From Rubrivivax sp. (GTDB lineage: Bacteria; Pseudomonadota; Gammaproteobacteria; Burkholderiales; Burkholderiaceae_C): DNA of 55,945 nt. The notes under the pieces were generated by a model that saw nothing but the letters and a program-made list of their open reading frames with translations, had not been told where the DNA came from and made no database searches. Position numbers and translations under genes: made by a program. This document shows, in pieces, positions 18,765-28,764 of the stretch. The DNA is taken from positions 1 to 55,945 of the forward strand of contig JAEUPF010000084.1 in the NCBI GenBank assembly GCA_016790425.1, written 5' to 3'. Numbering within the stretch: position 1 is the stretch's first letter; each line of letters opens with the position of its first letter.

Positions 18765-19050
18765 GGGAAATACTCCAAGAGGTTGCTTCTAGAATCCCGG
18801 CGCCGGAAAACGCATGCTCTCTTTCGAGCCTCTTTCGAGTCTCCTGTCGAGCACGCGCACCTTTGGAGGGGCCGGGTTCGCGGATTTCGCCGGCAGTGCC
18901 AGGGCGCCGACCACTTCGGTACGCCAACGAGCCCTGCAAGCGGTTCTGCGGCTCGCACCCAGCGCATCGCGCGCGAATCGAACGACATGCATCGAACGAC
19001 ATGCGCAATGAAACTGCGCGGCGCCAGCAGCAAAACCCGCGAAGTCTAAC
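18765..19050. promoter_or_regulatory. rpsB/dadA-like divergent intergenic region with two direct repeats
   Basis: This 286-base non-coding region lies between divergent genes. Near rpsB a TTCTAGAA palindrome (18787-18794) offers TAGAAG on the minus strand (toward rpsB) and TAGAAT on the plus strand at 18790-18795. It is followed by the 10-base palindrome CCGGCGCCGG (18797-18806). Two copies of CTCTTTCGAG (18819-18828, 18830-18839) are spaced 11 bases apart. Nearer the plus-strand gene, ATCGAACGACATGC is perfectly duplicated in tandem (18977-18990, 18991-19004). Promoter assignment is tentative because no good -35 is seen on either strand. Confidence 0.45.
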
Positions 19051-20310
19051 ATGCGCGTCGCAGTCATCGGGGCCGGCATCGTCGGCGTCACCACCGCCTA
19101 CGAGCTGGCTGCGCAGGGCCATGCCGTCACCGTGTTCGAGCGCCGCGCCAGCGTTGCGGCTGAAGCGAGCTTCGCCAACGCCGGCGTCGTGGCGCCGGGG
19201 TACGTCACGCCGTGGGCGGCGCCGGGCATGCCGACGAAGGTGCTGGCGCAGGTCTTCTCGCGCGACGCGGCCGTGCGCTTTGCCGGCCCTTCGGCGCTGC
19301 GCGAGTGGCGCTGGTTGTGGCGCTTCCTGCTCGCCTGCCGCCCGCGCGCCTACGCCGCCAACCGCAGCGCGATGCAGCGTCTGGCCCATTTCAGCCGCGC
19401 GCGCCTGGAGGCACTGGCCAAGCGCCTGGACCTGGACTACGAGCAAAGGCGCGGCTACCTGGTGCTGCTGCGCACGCCGGCCGAGCTGCAGCGCGCCCGG
19501 CCCGGGCTGCGCCTGCTGGCCGAGCTGGGCGTTGCGCACGAGGTCGTCGACGAGGCGGCGTGCCGCCGCCTGGAGCCGGCGCTCTCGCCCTCGGCACGCG
19601 TGCATGCCGCCGTCCGCCTGCCCGAGGACGGCGTGGGCAACTGCCGCCAGTTCGCGCACCTGCTGAAGGCCGAGGCGCAGAGGCAGGGAGCGAGCTTCGC
19701 CTTCGACACGGACGTGGCGCGCCTCGTCCCGGGCGACCGGCCGGCGCTGCGCACGGCCCAGGGCGAGGCGCACGCGTTCGATCGCATCGTCGTCTGCGCC
19801 GGCGTCCAGGGCAACCGGCTGCTCGCCCCGCACGGCCTGACGCTGCCGCTGGCGCCGGTATTCGGCTATTCGATCACCGCGCCGCTGCGCGCGCACGACG
19901 GCGGTCCCGACATGGGCCCGCGCGCGGCGCTGATGGACGAGAAATACAAGGTCGCCATCTCGCGGCTGGGCCAGCGTGTCCGCGTGGCCGGCAGCGCCGA
20001 ACTGGGCGGCTCGGTCGATACGCTGCGTCGCGCGCCGCTGGCAACGCTGTACCGCGTGCTGGACGAGTGGTTCCCCGGCGCGGCTTCGATGCGCGAGGCA
20101 CAGGAGTGGAAAGGCGCGCGGCCGATGCTGCCCGACGGCCCGCCGCTCATCGGCGCCAGCCGGCTGCCGGGCATCTGGCTCAACCTCGGGCACGGCTCGA
20201 GCGGCTGGGCCCTGTCGTGCGGCTCGGCCTGCGTGCTCGCCGATGCCCTGGCCGGGCGGCCGCCGGGCATCGACACGCAAGGGCTGCTGCCGGCCCGCTG
20301 GCGGGCTTGA
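19051..20310 (+). CDS. FAD-dependent oxidoreductase, DadA-like (D-amino-acid dehydrogenase family)
   Basis: A DAO-family flavoprotein of 419 residues that most resembles the small subunit of D-amino-acid dehydrogenase, which oxidises D-amino acids and feeds electrons to the respiratory chain. Seen: an N-terminal dinucleotide-binding motif VIGAGIVGVTTAYEL (GxGxxG at 7-12), the ASFANAGVVAPGYVTPWAAPGMP region typical of DadA, and the C-terminal GIWLNLGHGSSGWALSCGSA FAD-binding segment. The exact substrate is not decided by sequence. The ATG at 19051 starts at the conserved motif, but there is no clear Shine-Dalgarno sequence. The next gene begins nine bases on. Confidence 0.88.
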   Translation: MRVAVIGAGIVGVTTAYELAAQGHAVTVFERRASVAAEASFANAGVVAPGYVTPWAAPGMPTKVLAQVFSRDAAVRFAGPSALREWRWLWRFLLACRPRAYAANRSAMQRLAHFSRARLEALAKRLDLDYEQRRGYLVLLRTPAELQRARPGLRLLAELGVAHEVVDEAACRRLEPALSPSARVHAAVRLPEDGVGNCRQFAHLLKAEAQRQGASFAFDTDVARLVPGDRPALRTAQGEAHAFDRIVVCAGVQGNRLLAPHGLTLPLAPVFGYSITAPLRAHDGGPDMGPRAALMDEKYKVAISRLGQRVRVAGSAELGGSVDTLRRAPLATLYRVLDEWFPGAASMREAQEWKGARPMLPDGPPLIGASRLPGIWLNLGHGSSGWALSCGSACVLADALAGRPPGIDTQGLLPARWRA

Positions 20311-20319
20311 GGCACGAGC

Positions 20320-21930
20320 ATGGACGCCGGCGGACCCTGGCCAGTCACGGCCGACTCCGGTCCCTGGCCCCTGCACGGCGCCGCCGCCGCCAAGGCCCTG
20401 GAGGCCGAGGCATTGAGCCGGCATGCGCCGCACCTGCTGATGGAGCGCGCCGGCCTCGCGGTGGCGCGGCTCGCACGGGCGCTGGCACCGTGCGCGCGGC
20501 TGGTCGAGGTCTGGTGCGGGCCGGGCAACAACGGCGGCGACGGCTATGTCGCCGCGCGCTGGCTGCACTGCACCGGCACGCCGGTGCGGCTGGTCGAATG
20601 CGGAGCACCCGAGCGGCTGCCCGGCGATGCCGCGGCGGCGCGCCAGGCAGCCCTCGAAGCGGGCCTCGTGCCGACGCCGCTGCAGCAGGCCTGGGCCGCC
20701 GCGCCGCCGGGGGCCGGCGCGCCCGATCTCGTCATCGACGGCTTGCTCGGCCTTGGCACTTCGCGCGCGCCCGGGGGCCCGATCGCCGAGGCGATCGGCG
20801 CCATCGCCACTCGCACTGCGCCGGTGCTGGCGATCGACCTGCCCTCGGGCCTGCACCCGGACACGGGGCAGCCGCTGGGCACTGCGGTGGTCCGGGCCGC
20901 GCACACGGTGTCGTTGCTGACGTTGAAGCCGGGGCTCTTCACGGGCCGCGGCCGCGACCTGGCCGGTGCCGTGTGGTTCGATGCCCTGGGTGAAGCGCCG
21001 GCAGGTCCGCCCGCGGCCGAAGCAGCCGGCATGGGCTCGGACCGGCCGGCGCCGCCATCATCCCCGGCGGTTCCGTCCCCCTCCTCGCCGACCGCGTGGC
21101 TTGCCCGCCCGGCGCGTCGCGCGCCGCTGCCGCATGCGGCGCACAAGGGCAGCCGCGGCGACGCCTGGGTGGTCGGCGGCGCCCCGGGCATGGTCGGGGC
21201 GGCCTGGCTGGCCGCGCGCAGCGCCCTGGCCGCCGGCGCCGGGCGCGTCTTCATCAGCACGCTGGGCGCGGGCGACGAGACCGCCGGTACGTTCGACCCG
21301 GCCCGGCCCGAACTGATGCAGCGCCCGCTGGCAGCCGCGCTGGCGCAGCTGGTCGACAACGCCACCGTGGTGGCGGGCTGCGGCGGCTCGCAGGCCGTGC
21401 GCGCCGTGCTGCCCGAACTGCTGGCGCGCGCGCCGCGCCTCGTGCTCGACGCCGATGCGCTGAACCACGTCGCTGCGGCGCCGGAACTGCTGCGGCTGCT
21501 GCGCGGTCGTGCCGGGCGCGGCCTGCGTACGGTGCTGACGCCTCATCCGCTGGAGGCAGCGCGGCTGCTCGGCAGCGACAGCGCCGCGGTGCAGGCCGAC
21601 CGCATCGCTGCGGCGACCGCGCTGGCCGAACGCACGCAGTGCATCGTCGTCCTCAAGGGTTCGGGGACGGTGGTCGCGGCCCCGGGACGGCTGCCGCACA
21701 TCAACCCGAGCGGCAACGCCGCGCTCGCCACCGCCGGTACCGGCGACGTTCTCGCAGGTTGGCTGGGCGGGCTCTGGGCGCAGGCGCCGGCGGGCGATGC
21801 CCTCGTGACGGCTTGTGCGGCGGTGTGGCAGCACGGGCACGCGGCCGACATGGCGCTGGCGCGAAACGCCGGGCGCGGCGCGCCGTTGCTGGCGGCCGAC
21901 CTCGTGGCGACGCTGGCCGCCTCGGCCTGA
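20320..21930 (+). CDS. nnr: Bifunctional NAD(P)H-hydrate epimerase / ADP-dependent NAD(P)H-hydrate dehydratase
   Basis: Repairs the hydrated, inactive forms of NADH and NADPH: the N-terminal YjeF_N half epimerises R- and S-hydrates, and the C-terminal ribokinase-like half dehydrates the S form using ADP. The 536-residue protein shows GPGNNGGDG at 67-75 in the first domain. A Pro/Ser/Ala-rich linker follows at about 230-265. The dehydratase domain starts with KGSRGDAWVVGGAPGM and ends with the NPSGNAALATAGTGDVLAG nucleotide site. A GAGG sits upstream of the ATG. It is probably co-transcribed with the DadA-like gene; the link may be redox metabolism, which is inference. Confidence 0.93.
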   Translation: MDAGGPWPVTADSGPWPLHGAAAAKALEAEALSRHAPHLLMERAGLAVARLARALAPCARLVEVWCGPGNNGGDGYVAARWLHCTGTPVRLVECGAPERLPGDAAAARQAALEAGLVPTPLQQAWAAAPPGAGAPDLVIDGLLGLGTSRAPGGPIAEAIGAIATRTAPVLAIDLPSGLHPDTGQPLGTAVVRAAHTVSLLTLKPGLFTGRGRDLAGAVWFDALGEAPAGPPAAEAAGMGSDRPAPPSSPAVPSPSSPTAWLARPARRAPLPHAAHKGSRGDAWVVGGAPGMVGAAWLAARSALAAGAGRVFISTLGAGDETAGTFDPARPELMQRPLAAALAQLVDNATVVAGCGGSQAVRAVLPELLARAPRLVLDADALNHVAAAPELLRLLRGRAGRGLRTVLTPHPLEAARLLGSDSAAVQADRIAAATALAERTQCIVVLKGSGTVVAAPGRLPHINPSGNAALATAGTGDVLAGWLGGLWAQAPAGDALVTACAAVWQHGHAADMALARNAGRGAPLLAADLVATLAASA

Positions 21931-21946
21931 ACGGCGCGACAGCCGC

Positions 21947-24199
21947 TCAGCGGCGGGTGCGCAGATGCCCGCCGGCCGCCTTGCCGGCGCGCTTGCCGCC
22001 GGCGGCGGTCTTGCCCTTGCCCTTGCGTGCAGCGGCCTTGGCGCGGCGGTCGTTGCCCTTGACGGCGGCCAGTTCTTCCTGCGCTGACGCACCGAGCGCT
22101 TCGCCGGACAGCAGCGCGGCACGCTCGCCGCGGCCGGCGCCGCGTTCGGGCCGCGCGCCGCGGCCGCGCTCGAGCAGCACCTCGGCCTCGCCGTCGCGCA
22201 CGAGACGGAAGTCGATCTTGCGCCCGTCGAGGTCGACGCGGCTGACCTGCACGCGCACGCGCGTGCCGATGGCGTAGCGCACGCCGGTGCGTTCGCCGCG
22301 CAGTTCCTGGCGCGTCTCGTCGAAGCGGTAGTACTCGCCGCCGAGTTCGGTGATGTGCACGAGGCCGTCGACGTACAACGCGTCGAGCGTGACGAAGAGG
22401 CCGAAGCTCGCCACCGCGCTGACGGTGCCGCTGTACTCCTCGCCCAGGTGCTCGCGCATGAAGCGGCACTTCAGCCACGCCTCGACGTCGCGGCTGGCTT
22501 CGTCGGCGCGGCGCTCGTTGGCGCTGCAATGCGCGCCGGCGGCGTCCCACACCTCCATCTCCTGCGTCATCGGCCTGGTGTGCCGCGGCTTGCCGCCCTT
22601 GCGCACCTCGGGCTTGCGGGTCAGGTCGCTCGGCGCCAGGTGGTACCGCCGCCCCGCCAGCAGCGCCTTGATGACGCGGTGGATCAGCAGGTCGGGATAG
22701 CGGCGGATCGGACTCGTGAAATGCGCGTAGGCCTCGTAGGCGAGGCCGAAGTGGCCCGAGTTGGTGGCCGTGTAGATCGCCTGCTGCATCGAGCGCAGCA
22801 GCATCGTGTGGATCTGCTGCGCGTCGGGGCGCTCCAGCACCGCCTGCGAGATGGCCTGCATCTCGGCCGGCGTCGGGTCGTCCGACAGCGGCATCGCGAT
22901 GCCCAGTGCCTTCAGGTACGCCTGCAGCGAGGCCCGGCGCTCGGGCGTGGGGCCTTCGTGCACGCGGTACAGGGCCGGGTGCTCGTTGCCCGAGATGAAC
23001 TCGGCGGCGCAGACGTTGGCCGCCAGCATCGCCTCTTCGATGAGCCGGTGGGCCTCGGTGCGCACGCGCGGCACGATCCGCTCGATGCGGCCGTTGTCGT
23101 CGCAGATGATCTGCGTCTCGGTGGTGTCGAAGTCCACCGCGCCGCGGCTGGCGCGCTGCTTGAGCAAGGCGCGGTACACCTCGTGCAGGTGCAGCAGGTG
23201 CGGCACGAGGTCGGCGCGCCGCTCGGCCTCGGGCCCGCGCGTGTTGCCGAGGATCGCCGCCACTTCGGTGTAGGTGAAGCGCGCGTGCGACTCGATCAGC
23301 GCCGGATAGAACTGGTAGGCGGTGATGCGCCCGTCGTCGGCGACGAGCATGTCGCAGACCAGGGCGAGCCGCTCCTGCTCGGGGTTGAGCGAACACAGGC
23401 CGTTGGAAAGCTTCTCCGGCAGCATCGGGATCACGCGGCGCGGGAAGTAGACGGACGTGGCGCGTTCGTAGGCGTCGCGGTCCAGCGGCTCGTCGGGCTT
23501 GACGTAATGGCTGACGTCGGCGATCGCGACGACGAGCCGCCAGCCCGAGAACGCCTTCTTGCCCTTGCCGCCGTGGTGCGGCTGGCAATAGACGGCGTCG
23601 TCGAAATCGCGCGCGTCCTCGCCGTCGATCGTCACCAGCGGCACGTCGGTGAGGTCGACGCGGTGCTTGCGGTCGGCGGCACGAAGTTTCTCCGGCAATG
23701 CCGCGGCCTGCGCCAGCGTCTCGGAGCTGAAGCGGTGCGGCACCTCGTACTTGCGCACCGCGATCTCGATCTCCATGCCGGGGTCGTCGATCTCGCCCAG
23801 CACCTCGGCCACGCGACCCACCGGCTGCGCGTGCAGCGACGGCGTCTCGGTCAGCTCCACCGACACCACCTGGCCCACGGCGGCGCTGGCGGTGGCATTT
23901 TTCGGAATCAGGATGTCCTGGCCGTAGCGGCGGTCCTCTGGCGCAACGAGCCACTGGCCGCCCTCGTGCAGCAGGCGGCCGATGATGGGCGCCTTGGCGC
24001 GCGAGACGATGTCGACGACACGGCCCTCGGGCCGGCCCTTGCGATCAAGGCGAAGGATGCGCACGCGCACGCGGTCGCGGTGCAGCACCGAGCGCATCTC
24101 CTGCGGCGCCAGGTAGATCACCGGCTCGCCGGCGTCGGGGACGACGAAGCCGTGGCCGTCGCGGTGGCCCTCGACGCGGCCCTCGACCTCACCGAGCAA
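21947..24199 (-). CDS. rnr: Ribonuclease R, short N-terminus, TTG start
   Basis: Processive 3'-5' exoribonuclease that degrades structured RNA. The 750-residue protein shows two cold-shock domains (about 3-65 and 70-140), the RNB catalytic domain with the Asp cluster IDGEDARDFDDAVY (Asp192, 198, 200, 201), an S1 domain (about 610-680) and a Lys/Arg-rich tail. The usual N-terminal helix-turn-helix (about 80 residues in E. coli) is absent: the protein begins at the first cold-shock domain. TTG at 24199 is the only usable start; the frame upstream is open to 24310, inside the opposite strand of tRNA-Leu, with no ATG or GTG. It converges on nnr, 16 bases apart. Confidence 0.93.
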   Translation of the reverse strand: MLGEVEGRVEGHRDGHGFVVPDAGEPVIYLAPQEMRSVLHRDRVRVRILRLDRKGRPEGRVVDIVSRAKAPIIGRLLHEGGQWLVAPEDRRYGQDILIPKNATASAAVGQVVSVELTETPSLHAQPVGRVAEVLGEIDDPGMEIEIAVRKYEVPHRFSSETLAQAAALPEKLRAADRKHRVDLTDVPLVTIDGEDARDFDDAVYCQPHHGGKGKKAFSGWRLVVAIADVSHYVKPDEPLDRDAYERATSVYFPRRVIPMLPEKLSNGLCSLNPEQERLALVCDMLVADDGRITAYQFYPALIESHARFTYTEVAAILGNTRGPEAERRADLVPHLLHLHEVYRALLKQRASRGAVDFDTTETQIICDDNGRIERIVPRVRTEAHRLIEEAMLAANVCAAEFISGNEHPALYRVHEGPTPERRASLQAYLKALGIAMPLSDDPTPAEMQAISQAVLERPDAQQIHTMLLRSMQQAIYTATNSGHFGLAYEAYAHFTSPIRRYPDLLIHRVIKALLAGRRYHLAPSDLTRKPEVRKGGKPRHTRPMTQEMEVWDAAGAHCSANERRADEASRDVEAWLKCRFMREHLGEEYSGTVSAVASFGLFVTLDALYVDGLVHITELGGEYYRFDETRQELRGERTGVRYAIGTRVRVQVSRVDLDGRKIDFRLVRDGEAEVLLERGRGARPERGAGRGERAALLSGEALGASAQEELAAVKGNDRRAKAAARKGKGKTAAGGKRAGKAAGGHLRTRR

Positions 24200-24240
24200 T
24201 GCGGGCGCCGCGGCCGGGACGGGTGTCGTTGTCGTGCTGA

Positions 24241-24246
24241 TAGAAT
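24241..24246 (+). promoter_or_regulatory. -10 element of tRNA-Leu promoter
   Basis: TAGAAT sits 14 bases before the mature 5' end of the tRNA, which places transcription start around 24253 with a very short 5' leader. No consensus -35 hexamer is seen at 16-18 bases. The whole space between the tRNA and rnr start is about 60 bases, so the rnr promoter must overlap this one or lie within the tRNA gene. Confidence 0.5.
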
Positions 24247-24260
24247 TCTTCCCTGTACCT

Positions 24261-24345
<85 letters not shown>

Positions 24346-24359
24346 GTCGGTTCGTGATG

Positions 24360-24391
24360 AAGGGCCTGCGCGAGCAGGCCCTTCTTCCTTT
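24360..24391 (+). terminator. Rho-independent terminator after tRNA-Leu
   Basis: A perfect 10-base-pair stem AAGGGCCTGC/GCAGGCCCTT (24360-24369 with 24374-24383) is closed by a GCGA tetraloop and followed by TTCTTCCTTT. It lies 14 bases after the CCA end. On the opposite strand the tail is not T-rich, so it serves mainly the tRNA, although the stem could also protect the 3' end of the convergent phosphoribosyltransferase mRNA. Confidence 0.85.
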
Positions 24392-24405
24392 GCGGCGCGC
24401 CGCGA

Positions 24406-24927
24406 TCAGATCTGGAACTTGCGCGCCAGCCCGTCGGGCCGCAGGTTGTCGTATTCCTCGAACGGCTGGTGGATCCACGGGCTCGTGGGCAGGTGTTCGA
24501 CGAAGTAGTCCGGCGTGTAGGTCGACACGCCCTTCACCCAGATGACTGCGGCGCGCAACTCGGCGATCGCCGGCATGCCGCGCAGGCGTTCGACCACCGC
24601 GCGCAGGGTGTGCCCGGTGTCGGCGAGGTCGTCCACCAGCAGCACGCGCCCGGCGAGCTCGCCCTTGGGCATGGTGATGTACTTGGCCATGTCCAGGCGG
24701 CCCTGGATGGTGCCCGCTTCGGCGCGGTAGGAGCTGGTGCTCATGATCGCCAGCGGCTTGTCGAACACGCGCGACATCACGTCGCCCGGACGCATGCCGC
24801 CGCGCGCCAGGCACAGGATCTGGTCGAACTGCCAGCCCGAGGCCGCCACCTTCAGCGCCAGGCGCTCGATCAGGAGGTGGTATTCGTCCCAGGAAACGTA
24901 CAGGTGTTTGCCGTCGTCGGTGAGCAT
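24406..24927 (-). CDS. Phosphoribosyltransferase family protein
   Basis: A 173-residue type I phosphoribosyltransferase fold, probably of the small xanthine/hypoxanthine-like group. The PRPP loop VLLVDDLADTGHTL is at 95-108, and LARGGMRPGDVMSR (40-53) forms the usual substrate or flexible-loop region. AGGAG lies eight bases before the ATG. It follows purA by 44 bases and is last in the hfq-to-purA run, which suggests purine salvage or interconversion. The base used cannot be assigned. Confidence 0.85.
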   Translation of the reverse strand: MLTDDGKHLYVSWDEYHLLIERLALKVAASGWQFDQILCLARGGMRPGDVMSRVFDKPLAIMSTSSYRAEAGTIQGRLDMAKYITMPKGELAGRVLLVDDLADTGHTLRAVVERLRGMPAIAELRAAVIWVKGVSTYTPDYFVEHLPTSPWIHQPFEEYDNLRPDGLARKFQI

Positions 24928-24971
24928 CGGGGGTTCTCCTCGCGGTTCGTTCGTGCGCCCGCGCGCGGCCT

Positions 24972-26333
<1,362 letters not shown>

Positions 26334-27557
26334 CTAACGGGAAGAATCAGTGGCGGCCGCGGGCCGTGCGGCGGCGGCGGTCGATGCCGCCGCGGCGATC
26401 GCCTGCAGCACCCAGCGCCCGCCCAGGTGCACCAGTTCACGGTCGCACTCGAAGGCCTGGGTCTGCGGTTCATCGCCCGGCAGCACCGCAAGCACCGTCT
26501 CGCCGGCGTCGCGCAGGCGGCGCACGGCGCCGCGCAGCGCGGCGTCCTCGCTCCAGGGGGCGCGGATGGCGCCGGCCGCCGGCGCGCCGGGCGCCACCTC
26601 GGCCAGCGCCTTCAGGTCCAGGCTGAAGCCCACCGCCGGGCGATTGCGGCCGAATACCGCGCCGACCTCGTCATAGCGGCCGCCGCGCACGAGCGCGTCG
26701 GTGGCCGAGGCGCCGTAGATCGCGAAGCGCACGCCGCTGTAGTAGCCGTAGCCACCCATGTCGCCGAGGTCGAAGCCCACGCGCAACGCCGGAAACGATT
26801 GCCGCAGGTGCGCAGCGAGCCAGCGCAACTGCTCAAGCGCCTGGCGCACCAGCGGCCGCCCGGGCAGCACGGCGGCGGCTGCGGCGAGCACCTCGTCACC
26901 GCCATACAGGCGCGGCAATGCCGCCAGGGCGGCCGCCGTCTCGCTCGCCAGCGAGGCCGTCAGCGCCTGCAGCGCCGCTGCATCCTTCTGCGCCAGCGCC
27001 TGCACCAGATCCTGCAGGCCCGCCGCATCCAGCGGCACGCCGGCCAGCACGCCGCGCAGCACGCGGGCGTCGGCCAGGTCGATCACCAACGGTTGCACGC
27101 CCGCCGCGCTGAGACAGTCCAGCGCCAGTTCGGCCGCTTCGAGGTCGGCCTCGAGCCCGGCGTGGCCGAAGATCTCGGCACCGAACTGCAGCGGCTCGCG
27201 CGAAGCGGCCACGCTGGTGGCGCGCGCATGCAGCACCGGGCCGCAGTAGCAAAGGCGCGTCACGCCTTCGCGGTTGAGCAGGTGCGCGTCGATGCGCGCT
27301 GCCTGCGGGGTGGTGTCGGCGCGCAGGCCGAGCAGGCGGCCGCTGGACTGGTCGATCAGCTTGAAGGTGCGCAGGTCCAGTTCGCGCCCGGTGCCCGACA
27401 GCAGCGACTCGAGGTGCTCGAGCAGCGGCGGCACCACGAGCTCGAAGCCGTAGCCCGAGGCGCGGTCGATGAGGCGGCGGCGCAGCGCCTCCAGGTGCCG
27501 GGCCTGCGCGGGCAGCACATCGGCGATGTGCTCGGGCAGCAACCAAGCAGAAAGCAT
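26334..27557 (-). CDS. hisZ: ATP phosphoribosyltransferase regulatory subunit HisZ
   Basis: A catalytically inactive histidyl-tRNA-synthetase paralogue that binds the short form of HisG and confers histidine feedback control on histidine biosynthesis. The 407 residues show class II synthetase-like motifs in weakened form ([14 protein letters not shown] at the start, [27 protein letters not shown]) but lack the HisS C-terminal anticodon domain. The true hisS is at 35245-36573, so this is not a duplicate synthetase. ATG at 27557 is preferred over the in-frame ATG at 27587, which would lie in the candidate -10. Confidence 0.92.
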   Translation of the reverse strand: MLSAWLLPEHIADVLPAQARHLEALRRRLIDRASGYGFELVVPPLLEHLESLLSGTGRELDLRTFKLIDQSSGRLLGLRADTTPQAARIDAHLLNREGVTRLCYCGPVLHARATSVAASREPLQFGAEIFGHAGLEADLEAAELALDCLSAAGVQPLVIDLADARVLRGVLAGVPLDAAGLQDLVQALAQKDAAALQALTASLASETAAALAALPRLYGGDEVLAAAAAVLPGRPLVRQALEQLRWLAAHLRQSFPALRVGFDLGDMGGYGYYSGVRFAIYGASATDALVRGGRYDEVGAVFGRNRPAVGFSLDLKALAEVAPGAPAAGAIRAPWSEDAALRGAVRRLRDAGETVLAVLPGDEPQTQAFECDRELVHLGGRWVLQAIAAAASTAAAARPAAATDSSR

Positions 27558-27585
27558 GTGGGACGGGGCGCGTCTTGAAAACGGC

Positions 27586-27591
27586 ATTGTA
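27586..27591 (-). promoter_or_regulatory. Candidate -10 for hisZ-purA
   Basis: On the minus strand TACAAT lies about 30 bases before the hisZ ATG, in the 78-base gap after the DUF2065 gene. No clear -35. It would give hisZ-purA an internal promoter in addition to read-through from hfq-hflX-hflK-hflC. Confidence 0.35.
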
Positions 27592-27635
27592 GGGGCCGAC
27601 CCGAGGCGGGCCGGGCCCTCGCGGCATGCCGCGCC

Positions 27636-27821
27636 TTAGCGCCAGATCGCCAGCAGCACGAGCCCCAGCGCGATGCTGGCCAGGCCGACGAAGCGAATCT
27701 GGCCGTCGGTCATGGCCATCGCGCGCTCGAACATCGCGCGCCACGTGCGCGGGCTGACGAAGGGCATCAGCCCCTCGAACACCAGCACCAGCGCCACCGC
27801 GCCGAGCAGCAGGTCGCCCAT
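27636..27821 (-). CDS. DUF2065 family small membrane protein
   Basis: A 61-residue protein with two hydrophobic segments (about 3-22 and 43-59) flanking a polar loop with FVSPRTWRAMFERA. It belongs to the short inner-membrane DUF2065 family that is commonly encoded immediately after hflC in betaproteobacteria and other proteobacteria. No biochemical function is established. Its position suggests association with the HflKC complex, which is inference from context. No clear ribosome-binding site is seen. Confidence 0.85.
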   Translation of the reverse strand: MGDLLLGAVALVLVFEGLMPFVSPRTWRAMFERAMAMTDGQIRFVGLASIALGLVLLAIWR

Positions 27822-27859
27822 TGCGACGAAAGGCGGTGAACGCCGCAGCCGCCGCGCCT

Positions 27860-28750
27860 TCAGCGGCGCGGCGCCGGCGCCGCCGGGGCGCCGCCCTGCA
27901 TGGCGCGGAAGAAGTCGTTGTTCGGGTCCAGCACCATCACATCGCTGCGATTGCGGAACGCCGCGCGGTAGGCCTCGAGGCTGCGATAGAACTGCGCGAA
28001 CTGCGGGTCGCGGCCGAAGGAATCGGCGTACAGCGCCGAGGCGCGCGCGTCGCCGGCGCCCTTGACCTTCTGCGCGTCGCGGTAGGCCTCGGCGATGATC
28101 ACCTCGCGCTGGCGATCGGCGTCGGCGCGGATCTTCTCGCCCTCGGCGCTGCCGCGCGAGCGCAGTTCGTTGGCCACCTGGGTGCGCTCGGAGACCATGC
28201 GCCGGTAGACCGAGTCGGTGATGTCGGCGACGAAGTCGACGCGCTTGATGCGCACGTCGACGATCTCGATGCCGAAGGCCTTGGCGTCGTCGAGCAGGCG
28301 CTTGCGCACGTCGGCCATCACCTTGTCGCGCTCGGCCGACAGCACCGCCTGCACGGTGCGCTTGGTGATCTCCTCGTTGAACGCCGCCTGCACCACCGGC
28401 GACAGGCGCGACTCGAGGTTGCGGAAGTCGACGCCGTTGTTGCGGATGAACTGGCGCGGCTCGGAGATGCGCCACTTCACGAGCCAGTCGATCACCAGGC
28501 TCTTCTTCTCGGCGGTGAAGATGGGCCGCGTCTCGGGGCTGTCCAGCGTCTGCACGCGCCTGTCGAGGAAGACGACGTTCTGGAACGGCGGCGGCAGCTT
28601 CCACTTCAGGCCGGGGTCGCTGATGACCTCCTTGATCTCGCCCAGTGCGTAGACCACGCCGACCTGGCGCTGGTCGACGACGAACAGCGTGCTGGTGACG
28701 AACATGACGGCGGCGATGACGCCGATGACGATGAGAGCGATGCGATTCAT
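27860..28750 (-). CDS. hflC: HflC, subunit of the HflKC membrane complex
   Basis: Stomatin/prohibitin-family (SPFH) protein that, with HflK, forms a large periplasmic cage around the FtsH protease and modulates its activity. The 296-residue protein has one N-terminal membrane anchor (about 4-24), the SPFH domain beginning VVDQRQVGVVYALGEIKEV, and a long helical region with ERDKVMADVRKRLLDDAKAFGIEIVDVRIKRVD. It follows hflK by 14 bases. Confidence 0.95.
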   Translation of the reverse strand: MNRIALIVIGVIAAVMFVTSTLFVVDQRQVGVVYALGEIKEVISDPGLKWKLPPPFQNVVFLDRRVQTLDSPETRPIFTAEKKSLVIDWLVKWRISEPRQFIRNNGVDFRNLESRLSPVVQAAFNEEITKRTVQAVLSAERDKVMADVRKRLLDDAKAFGIEIVDVRIKRVDFVADITDSVYRRMVSERTQVANELRSRGSAEGEKIRADADRQREVIIAEAYRDAQKVKGAGDARASALYADSFGRDPQFAQFYRSLEAYRAAFRNRSDVMVLDPNNDFFRAMQGGAPAAPAPRR

Positions 28751-28764
28751 GGCGCGGCCTCCCT

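Noticed and set aside
18790-18795. TAGAAT on the plus strand as the promoter of the DadA-like gene
   Set aside because: It would give a leader of about 250 bases, and the hexamer is half of a TTCTAGAA palindrome that could equally serve rpsB. It was left as a tentative note, not called as a promoter.
21942-21954. GCCGC-TCA-GCGGC hairpin at the rnr stop codon as a terminator for the nnr and rnr transcripts
   Set aside because: The stem is only five base pairs and no T-rich tail follows on either strand.
26334-27557. A second histidyl-tRNA synthetase
   Set aside because: It lacks the HisS C-terminal domain and the strict catalytic motifs, and lies upstream of purA like HisZ. The genuine hisS is at 35245-36573.
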